Assembly: GCA_009801085.1 (NCBI GenBank)
Contig: VNWV01000003.1
Coordinates: 2,542,001-2,606,000, forward strand
Direction of reading: 5' to 3'
Source of the DNA: Lasiodiplodia sp. COLG20
Lineage: Eukaryota; Ascomycota; Dothideomycetes; Botryosphaeriales; Botryosphaeriaceae
DNA: 64,000 nt
Position numbers and translations under genes: made by a program. Shown piece after piece: positions 56,493-64,000 of this stretch. Numbering within the stretch: position 1 is the first letter of the stretch; every line of letters begins with the position of its first letter. The notes beneath the pieces are model-generated. The model saw nothing but the letters and a program-made list of their open reading frames with translations. It was not told the origin of the DNA and did not search any database.

Positions 56493-56982
56493 AGGCTCTA
56501 GAACACCTCTTAAGAAGGTTCTTGAGAGAACGTAACGTTTGAACGAAGGATATGGATGTCCATGTCAGAAGGCCGGGCAAGCTGCACGAGAAGTTGGAAT
56601 GTTTGTCGGGGCAACCGGTCAGCCTCGTGGTCGACGTTGCCGCCCGGACGAACACTTCAGCTACACACACGGTGGTCATGTGGAAAGCAAGCCTTTGAGG
56701 GCTGCTTCTGTGGAGAGGGAGAAGTCTTTATGTGGATCGAATTCCATGTACAAACACTGGTTGTCTGGGTTGGCGTCTTGCGAAATTCCACGGTTGGTTC
56801 AGAACTACAGTTTTTTTCTACAATAAATGATGCAATACACCAAGGGTACTGCCTAAGAAACGTGACATCTTTTAACATGTCTGATATCGCAAATGCGAAG
56901 GCCCACCCCTCAAGTCACCAAACGCCTCGCGCCTGCAATGCAATTCCCTCGAAGACACGCCGACACGCATGGATGAACCCGT
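56493..56982. other. Intergenic between convergent genes
   Basis: 490 bp of 3' flanking sequence of the Vps3844-like and SEC66-like genes; nothing recognised. Confidence 0.5.
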
Positions 56983-57776
56983 CTATTTCTTGCCCTTGCC
57001 CTTCTTCTTAGAGCTTGCTCCGGAGATTGCAGAGCCCGCGGTGCTCGGTCTGGACATAGAGGCGGTGGAGGCGGTGTCGACAAGCACGGTATCGTCGTCG
57101 CTGCTCTTAGTCTGAACGCCGGACCCCTCATCGGCGCCCAGCTCCTTCATGAACTCGGAGCGGATGGTGCCACGCTTCTTCTCCCACCAAGCCTTCTCAT
57201 CGGCCGTCTGGGCCTGCAGCTCGTCAACGCGGGCCTTGAGGATCTGGTTCTGGGCGACTTCGGAGGCGTTCTGGAAGATGGTCTGGCCCCAGCCGGGGGT
57301 GAATGCGTTGGCCTGTAAATGAGCAACATCCCGTTTGTCAGCCAAGCTGTAAAAAAGCAAACGCAAACTCAAAGGGGGACAAAAAGCAAACGCACCTCTT
57401 GCACAACGTCGCGCAGCTCGGCCTCGATCTCTTTCTCGGCGCGCTGGAAACGCTGCCACAAGTCGTCACCAACGCTGCCACGCTGCAGCAAGGACTGCAG
57501 GGCCTGCTTGGCGTTGCGGATCTCGACGATGCGGTGGATGTCTTCGACTGCACGGCGCAGAAGAGCGGCCTTGAGGACCGAGTCCGGGACCTTGGGCTGC
57601 TCGATGTGCAGCAACGAGAGGTAGATGTTGCGGGTCGTATGCGCGCCGAACCAAGGCGCCAGGGACGCGGCGCGCGAGGCTTTGCGGGTGCGGTACAGGT
57701 ACGAGAAGGTAGCCATAGACCCGACTAGCAGGCCCACGTAGGCGAAGGGGACCGCCAGCGAGATCCAGTCGACCAT
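56983..57776 (-). CDS. SEC66: ER translocation protein Sec66 (Sec71)
   Basis: Exons 57776-57396 and 57312-56983 give 236 residues, the usual size. N-terminal membrane anchor ISLAVPFAYVGLLVGSMATF, then the family core APWFGAHTTRNIYLSLLHIE, KAALLRRAVEDIHRIVEIRN and FTPGWGQTIFQNASEVAQNQ, with a basic Lys tail (SSKKKGKGKK). Sec66 is a subunit of the Sec63 complex, which drives post-translational translocation of proteins through Sec61 into the ER. The intron falls between VVQE and ANAFTPGW in phase 0. Divergent from the NPL4 gene with 533 bp between starts. Confidence 0.92.
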
Positions 57777-58309
57777 GGCGGGCAGGCGGTGGTTGTGGTT
57801 GGACGCGACGTGGGGTTTGTGTGCGGGATTGACGTAGGTGGAATTAGATCGAATTGGCGGCGACGGGTTTTGGGAATTATCTAGGCAGCTGTAGACGGGT
57901 CGCGGTCTCACAGGCGCATTGCAGGCGGGCGTGGTCAGAACGAGCGGCAGACGGCAGGCGCAGCGGGAAAGCCAGCGAAGCTCGTTTGGAGAAAGTGACT
58001 TGAGAAGCAACGTGTCGCTCGGGCACCCGGGGAAATGCCGACGGAGCAGGGCGGCAGGGCGGACTTGACGTAGCACGCGAGTCGCTAGCTCAAGAGCTCG
58101 CCCGCCGCACGACTACGTGCCTGCTTCCAAGAGCTTCCCGTTGACTCTGCGCCCCCAAGCTCTCACTTTCGACCGCGATCCTCTCCGGACATATTTGACG
58201 CGCAGCTTTGCTCGCCCCCTCCCTCCCCATCACCGTTGCGGAGGAAAACTTTGAAAGCAACCGCCGTTCGTCCAGCACCCGCAGCCGCCCCGCTGCGCGC
58301 GCCACCACC
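57777..58309. promoter_or_regulatory. Shared promoter region of SEC66 and NPL4 genes
   Basis: 533 bp between divergent starts of two secretory or ER-quality-control genes. GC-rich and TATA-less. Any co-regulation is inferred from the arrangement only. Confidence 0.45.
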
Positions 58310-60435
58310 ATGATACTCCGCTTCCAAAGCCGCAACGGCCAGTTTCGCCTCACCGTCGAGCCGAAGGATGATTTCACCACGGTAGCCTCCCAGATTGTCG
58401 AAAAGCTTCCCTCCAACATCGACATATCTTCCATCACCATCTCGCCGAAACCGCAGGACAAGGCGTCCGCACGGAAGCTCGATGGCTTGAAGGGCGTGAC
58501 CTTTGAGCGCGTCGGACTCACGTATGGATCTTCTCCTACTATACGGGTTTCTTTTAAGCATTTCTAACTTGTGTGCTTGCAGTCACGGCTCTCAGGTGTA
58601 CATCGATTACGAAGAACAGAAGACCGAAACAAATGGACATGCCGACGTCCCCGCAGCCACGACTGCCGCTCGCCTCAGCGGGAAACCCATCGCTGCCACA
58701 GACATCCCGAGCGTCCCCATTGGGGGCGCCTCAAAACTGATCAAGCGCCCGTGGGAAGTGATCAAGCAGTCGCCGCTTGATGATCGGTTAGATAAGCTCG
58801 ACGGTAAGATCTCAAGGCCGAAGGACCAGAAAATGTGCAGGCACGGCCCCAAGGGTATGTGTGACTACTGCATGCCCCTCGAGCCTTACGATGCCGCGTA
58901 CCTGGCCGAGAAGAAAATCAAGCACCTGTCATTCCACTCGTATCTCCGCAAGGTCAACGCCGGCAAAAACAAGCCCGAGTCCGGCAGCTCCTACATGCCC
59001 CCGCTTAGTGAACCCTTCTACCGAGTGCGCCCGGACTGCCCCTCGGGTCATGCCCCGTGGCCCGAAGGCATCTGCAGCAAGTGTCAGCCCAGCGCCATTT
59101 CGCTGCAGCCGCAAGAGTACCGCATGGTAGACCACGTCGAATTCGCTTCTCCCGATCTCATCAACACGCTCTTGGACTTCTGGCGGACTTCCGGATGCCA
59201 AAGATTAGGCTTCTTGTACGGGAAATACGAGGAATACACCGAGGTGCCTCTGGGCACCAAGGCTGTCATTGAAGCGATATACGAGCCGCCGCAGGTGGGC
59301 GAAACGGATGGCATTTCACTCAATGACTGGGATAACGAGAAGGAGGTCGACGAAGTCGCACGTTTGTGCGGCTTGGAAAGAGTGGGCGTGATTTTCACGG
59401 ATTTGCTGGATGCGGGCGCAGGTGATGGATCCGTCATTTGCAAGCGGCACGCAGATTCCTACTACCTCTCTTCGTTGGAAACGTGCTTTGCCGCGAGGTA
59501 TCAGGCGAAGTTTCCCAGACCATCGAAGTGGAGCGAGACGGGTCGATTTGGCTCCAACTTTGTCACCTGCATTGTGAGCGGTGATGAAGAGGGCCAAATT
59601 GCTATTTCGGCCTACCAGGCATCGAATGCGGCGGTGGAGATGGTCAGGGCAGATGTCATCGAGCCCTCGGCAGACCCTGCTGTGATGTTGGTGCAAAATG
59701 AGGAAGAGGAGAACAGTCTTGGTCGCTCCCGCTACATTCCCGAGGTCTTCTACCGTCGGGTGAATGAGTACGGCGCCAATGTACAGGAGAGCGCAAAGCC
59801 CGCCTTCCCGGTGGAGTATCTCTTCGTCACTCTGACTCACGGTTTCCCGACCAACCCCAACCCTAAGTTCGCAGCAACAGGATTCCCTGTCGAAAACAGA
59901 CAGGTCTTGGGCATCAGCCAGGAAGTTACGGCGCTTTCGAAGCAGTTGAATGCCAAGGCGGGCGGTCCCAAGCTCTCCGACCCCACGAGCATCGCCAAAT
60001 TTGCCGACTTCCACCTCCTGACTTTCGTCCATGGGCTGGGCATCCTGAGCAAGGTAACCTGCTTCTTGAGTGTTTTGGGTAGCAGCAGAGCTAATGAATT
60101 TCCAGGACGAGGAGGCATTGCTGTGTCGGGTTGCAGCAGAGCATGACGTATCAGAGGGATCGCAGCTTCAGCACACGCCAGGCTGGGCTACACTGATGAC
60201 AATCCTTCAAGAGACTGGTGAGCAACCATCCAAGCGCACGCATTCTCAATCCTTTGCCCCTTCTTTATCGACTCCGTCTGGGCCGCCCGCCAGCCGCAAG
60301 CGCAAGGTGAATACTGCGAACGGCACCGGTAGTGGTGGCAACGACGGTCAGTCATCTTCAACAAACAACTCGGCATCCGACAGCGAACGACTTGCTAAGC
60401 GCATCAAGGGCGTTAGCTTGAACAACACCAAGTGA
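58310..60435 (+). CDS. NPL4: Nuclear protein localization protein 4 (Npl4, Cdc48 cofactor)
   Basis: Exons 58310-58521, 58583-60053 and 60106-60435 give 670 residues. Domains in order: ubiquitin-like/UBX-like fold ([20 protein letters not shown]), the Npl4 zinc-finger region ([20 protein letters not shown] and [20 protein letters not shown]), and the MPN-like NPL4 domain ([20 protein letters not shown] and [19 protein letters not shown]). Then there is a helical C-terminal part ([20 protein letters not shown]). The Ser/Gly-rich, basic tail ends in a possible nuclear signal ([11 protein letters not shown]). With Ufd1 it recruits Cdc48/p97 to polyubiquitinated substrates in ER-associated degradation and in the nucleus. 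Introns are 61 and 52 nt; frames match. Confidence 0.95.
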
Positions 60436-61443
60436 TTCGCGCGCGACACCTCGCTGGATCTTCGGATCTTGCAGCTACGATTGGGCTTCCAAGAGCTTTG
60501 CTTTTCCGCACCCACACCTTCTCCACGAAAATCCAATACCATCCTGGCGTGCTTATTAGGCTTCTCCGCGCACTTGGGGTTTAAGTCTAGATATGCTTTG
60601 TTCATCTAATCCTTGCCTTCACCACCTCGACCGATTACCCCGATTGTCATGCTACATGGTTCTCTTGGGGGCGCATGTGGATCTTTGCTTCATGGAGGGA
60701 ATAAGATTGAAAAAAGGGCGGTCACACTACATCTCATTTGGGCGGGGGAGTCAACACCAAAAGACATGGATGGCAGAGCTCACGCGCCAACGGGAACCTT
60801 GCTAGCGGTAGCGATAGAAAGTACAGCTAAGGACTCAGGTCTTGGGAACAGGTTCATCTCTTATGAAGAGCTGATGCAGTGGGATTTTTCTATGTAGATG
60901 CCGGTACATGGACACATGTTATGGCAGATGCGAGGTCAGCAATGGATATGGCTAGTGGGTTTGCTCAAGTGCCGTGTGTTGTGATCGCGTCTCGCCTGCG
61001 ACGAGGTACTTGGGTTTACTAACAGTCTCTGATCCTCATCTACCAGCAGGTGGCGTGACTCAAGTTGACCATTCTCCGTGCCTATTTCATGAGATTTAGC
61101 ATGATTCGTGTAGTAAAAGACTTTAAGCCCTGTGTAATCTACAGCCTATATCTTACAATAAGCCCGAGAGCTTTCAATTCTTGATGAACAATCTCACCAG
61201 TAAATGTGGCAGATAGCTTCAACTACCCACATATGTTGTTCAAAATTAAAATTGAGGCATGATTGCCCCATGTTCTAGAGCCCAGCTATCCTTCGCGCTA
61301 GCCTTCAGCCGCAATATTCCTCTATATGTAAGGAGGGGCTATAATTTTAGCGAGCACTTGGTAAAAGTTTATTTCCAACGCTTCGTAATAGAATTTAAGG
61401 CTTTTAGTGCAACATCTCGTTTTCCTCGAAAATAAGAACGATA
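60436..61443. other. Intergenic 1 kb between convergent genes, with a repeat remnant
   Basis: No gene recognised. Copy G of the palindromic repeat family lies at 61212-61320. Confidence 0.5.
61212..61320 (+). repeat. Palindromic repeat family, right half only (copy G)
   Basis: Starts abruptly with the right arm GATAGCTTCAACTACCCA, then ATATGTTGTTC, CATGATTGCCCCAT, CTTCGCGCTAGCCTTC and a terminal GCAATATTCCTCT. It matches the right half of copy D. The left arm and spacer are absent, so it is a truncated copy. Confidence 0.65.
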
Positions 61444-63027
61444 CTAGGGCCTTGCCAATGACTCAAAGGGCAACGCGCGGTCCCACAAGAAGGTAGTCTT
61501 CTCCTCTCCCTCAGGCACCGTCGTATCGGTGACATTGCAAACCTCCCTGAAGCCGCCCGCTGCCTCCAGCTTGTCGCCCAGCAGCTTCTCGTACGCGTCC
61601 AGCCCGCAGCTCCTGCCCGGACCATCCTCGCAGCCCCGAATCGGGTACACGACGTCGTTCAGCTTCACCCGCACGTACAGGCCCTCGTCCGCGCAGTTCA
61701 GGCGCTCAAAGCCCACCGTCCCCTTCATCGTCACGTACCTGCTCGCGCGGAAGGTCCTGTTCGCCAGCAAGTGGTCGCCGGGCAAGTCGGGCAGGTTGTC
61801 AAACACGCCGACGGCGGCGGCCAACTGGCTCACCTGGCCGTCATTCGTGAAGGCGGCGGTCAGCGGCGGCGGGGTCCAACTTTCGCCATTGCTGTCGACG
61901 TAGGTCGCGTTGGGGCCGTCCTGGAAGCGCTGCACGAGGCCGAGCAGGAAGGGCAGCATGGTGGCCTTGGCGACGGCGTTGCCGGGCCCGCTGCCGTACC
62001 AGTAGCGCAGGTCCTGGGCGTACTCGTACTGCAGGATCTCGGCCTCGGTGAGCGTGTCGCACCAGGGCGAGCGGCGGCCGACGATCTGCGTCTCGAAGCC
62101 GCACAGGTAGGCGAAGATGCCGACGTCGGTCGTGGCGAAGGCCAGGTCGCCGTTGAGGAGCCCGTTGATGCGCGCCGTCGCCGGCGGCAGGTACGTCGCG
62201 TCCCACGCGTCCTTGGGCGCGCCGCCGCCGTTGTCGTCGTAGGCTGGGCACAGGTTCGACGTCGCCAGGCTATTGGCCAGCGAGCGCGGGTCGCTGCCGT
62301 TCACGACGTAGATGGAGCCGAGCGTGGTGGCGTTGGGGCCCAGGTAGCCGCGCGCGAAGAGCTGCGCCGAGTTGAGCACGCGCGGCGACGACGCGTAGGC
62401 GTTGGCCCAGAGGGAGAAGGGCGTGTTGTAGGCCTGGAACGAGGGGTACGCCTGCCGGAAGGACACGCCCATGTCGTAGAGCTCTTTCCAGCCCGTGGCC
62501 GAGAGCTGGGCGATTTGTTGCGAGGGCTCGCTGAGCACTGGCGTCCAGTTGTGGAGGAATTGGAGCTCAGTAGCGTTTGTGGTGAAGGTGGCGTTTTTGA
62601 TCTATGTTTTTGTGTTGTTAATATACACTCTAGGTTGGATATATATATTCCACATCACACCAGGTGCCCGGTGTTTTTATCATCCATGCAAAGGGTAAAT
62701 GAAGGTAGGGAGATATGTTACCTTGGCCTCCAGAGCAGTCCATTCAGCATATGCTCCCGGGTCAGGATAGCGGCTACCATGACGGGAGACGAAGGCGGCC
62801 TGGTCAACGGTGCAGCCCTCAGGGGCTGCCGGATCTATACCAAGGACATTGGGCCCTAGGCAAAGGATTAGCCAGACAGTTCAATTGCCCTCTCAATGGC
62901 TGTTCTAACCAGAAAACCATTGACCATTTCCACCAAGGTGCTTCAGAGGATCGAAGCTCTCTTCGCCGCTCACTAGATTCGTGAGGGCAAGAACGGTCGT
63001 CACCGCGCCGAGGGATGAGGACTTCAT
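61444..63027 (-). CDS. Secreted histidine acid phosphatase family protein
   Basis: Exons 63027-62910, 62855-62722 and 62601-61444 give 469 residues, close to fungal phytases and acid phosphatases. Signal peptide MKSSSLGAVTTVLALTNLVS, then HLGGNGQWFSGPNVLG spanning the first junction. The catalytic RHGSRYP (His65) is in exon 2. The C-terminal second motif, normally HD, reads FTNDGQ with Asn337-Asp338. Conserved Cys residues and many N-glycosylation sequons fit a secreted, disulphide-bonded glycoprotein. The reaction would be phosphate release from organic phosphomonoesters at acidic pH; whether phytate is a substrate cannot be seen. The Asn variant of the HD motif needs checking for activity. 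The exon order restores conserved blocks exactly. Confidence 0.87.
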
Positions 63028-63692
63028 AGCGAACGGAACTCGGGGCAACAAGAAAACGAGTGAAGGCAGCGCGCAATTGGACCGGCGAAACAGGTCGAAT
63101 ACATCGCAAGAGCATCTTTATATTTATCCATGAGCCTTAGCGCCAAGCCGCCTACCTGTAGGGGAAATGAAGAATACGCTGATTTCGGAGATTCGGCCGG
63201 CGAACGTTGTCCCTGACGTCGAGCGGTCTGCGATAAGTGGAACGGCTTTCGCGAGTGGCGCGGCGAAGCGTAACCGGGGAAAGCGACGGGTCGGTGATGC
63301 GCGGCAGGGATCATGGTCGGCACGTGTTTACCGCGATTGGACGGCATTGAAGAGTGACCATGTCGGCAACATCCGCGAACTATTGGGTGGACTCCGAACG
63401 ATGTCGGTTCCATTAGTATGGCAAAAAATTGGAGTAGTTGGAGCTCTTGTCCGATGCATTGTTCCACATCCATGTCCGGAGGATCACTTCAGCTACCGCA
63501 ATTTGTTGCCATACTGGAACCGGCCTCGCATTGGCATGTCATCTCACAATGTTAATGTGTCTCCAAAAATAAGCGCTTACGAATTTTACACTCCTGCAAG
63601 ATAGCATTTTCTGGCAAGACGCTTTCGGGAAGATCAAGTCCTTTTGCGCTTCGCTTTTTTATCGCCATCTAACAAGATGCGCCAGCAGTCAG
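63028..63692. other. Intergenic 665 bp with an old repeat copy
   Basis: Promoter of the phosphatase gene (minus strand) and 3' flank of the NUDIX-like gene. Contains diverged repeat copy H. Confidence 0.45.
63431..63497 (+). repeat. Palindromic repeat family, diverged copy H
   Basis: Left arm resembles GTAGTTGGAGCTCTTGTCCG; the right arm ATGTCCGGAGGATCACTTCA is followed by GCTACC. The spacer is shortened to about 12 bp. Arms differ at many positions, suggesting an old copy. Confidence 0.45.
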
Positions 63693-64000
63693 CTACAGCT
63701 TCGCCGCCTCCCTGAGAACCTCCCTAGTGAGTACATCACCTTTCTTCCGCTCCGGGCTGAGCCTTCCCATGCGTAATAGTCTCGAGATCATATCTTCATC
63801 ACCAAAATGCGAGTTGTGCTCGAACCGCGGCTCCTCATCGTACGCGACGCGCGCGGCGTCAACCAAGATCCTGGCTGTCATGCCGAACACTCTGAACCGC
63901 TCATCCGCGTCCGCAGCCCTCAATGCGTCCTTGGGCGGATCTGACAAAGCATCGTCTTCCGCCCTGCTGCCACCTCCCCCTGAACCTGTAGCCGTACTCC
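63693..64000 (-). CDS. NUDIX hydrolase-like protein (partial, N-terminus off window)
   Basis: An open frame runs from the right edge to a stop at 63693. Its end reads DERFRVFGMTARILVDAARV, then EPRFEHNSHFGDEDMISRLL and KKGDVLTREVLREAAKL. This resembles the C-terminal tail of fungal NUDIX/CoA-diphosphatase-like (Pcd1-type) hydrolases, recalled from family likeness rather than from the NUDIX box, which would lie outside the window. A Gly/Ser linker (TGSGGGGS) precedes the conserved tail. No start codon is seen. Confidence 0.6.
   Translation of the reverse strand, partial: STATGSGGGGSRAEDDALSDPPKDALRAADADERFRVFGMTARILVDAARVAYDEEPRFEHNSHFGDEDMISRLLRMGRLSPERKKGDVLTREVLREAAKL

Noticed and set aside
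45094..63497. CRISPR-like array
   Set aside because: Repeats are kilobases apart, palindromic, variable in length and in a eukaryotic genome; spacing and structure do not match an array.

Overview
The window is nuclear DNA of a filamentous ascomycete (Pezizomycotina). The evidence is many short introns of about 45-60 nt with GT..AG ends (acceptors are sometimes AAG rather than YAG), four Zn2Cys6 regulators, two fungal rhodopsin-like membrane proteins, a GT90/CAP10 transferase, and fungal forms of Kre33, Npl4, Sec66 and Rfc2. A Dothideomycete is possible but cannot be settled by reading. All gene models were assembled by hand from translated exons and splice signals; none has transcript support. 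No rRNA, tRNA or CRISPR array was recognised.

Layout. 1-3.1 kb: a secreted zinc-protease-like gene cut by the left edge, and a conserved fungal protein of unknown function. 3.9-21.6 kb: an accessory metabolic stretch with an Old Yellow Enzyme, a PRISE-type reductase, a GXWXG/DUF4334 protein, a BAHD-like acyltransferase, a tartrate/3-isopropylmalate-type dehydrogenase, a CYP504-like P450, two divergent Zn2Cys6 regulators sharing a 128-bp promoter, and a metal-dependent amidohydrolase. 21.6-34.6 kb: gene-poor, with two rhodopsin-like membrane genes (one apparently broken by a T-rich tract) and two more Zn2Cys6 regulators. 34.9-37.2 kb: a secreted PAF-acetylhydrolase/lipase and an intracellular GH43. 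37.8-44.9 kb: divergent KRE33/NAT10 and CAP10-like genes. 45-53 kb: a repeat-rich zone with two diverged F-box-like/2EXR-type paralogues, a sugar-epimerase-like protein and RFC2. 53.3-60.4 kb: conserved cell-biology genes (an unnamed mitochondrial protein, Vps3844, Sec66, Npl4). 61.4-64 kb: a secreted histidine phosphatase and the C-terminal end of a NUDIX-like hydrolase cut by the right edge.

The most unusual feature is a dispersed palindromic repeat family recognised only from 45 kb onward (eight copies or fragments). Its best copies have 27-bp inverted arms around a 29-bp non-palindromic spacer, set between conserved outer flanks. In the copy at 46.8 kb the arm-spacer-arm core is inverted relative to both flanks, compared with the other intact copies. 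This suggests that the core has flipped in place.

Functional links are mostly inferred. The 3.9-21.6 kb genes look like oxidative or catabolic enzymes with their own regulators (P450, dehydrogenase, OYE, amidohydrolase), but no single pathway can be proved. The genes at 37.8-44.9 kb and 51-60 kb are ordinary housekeeping genes in head-to-head pairs.
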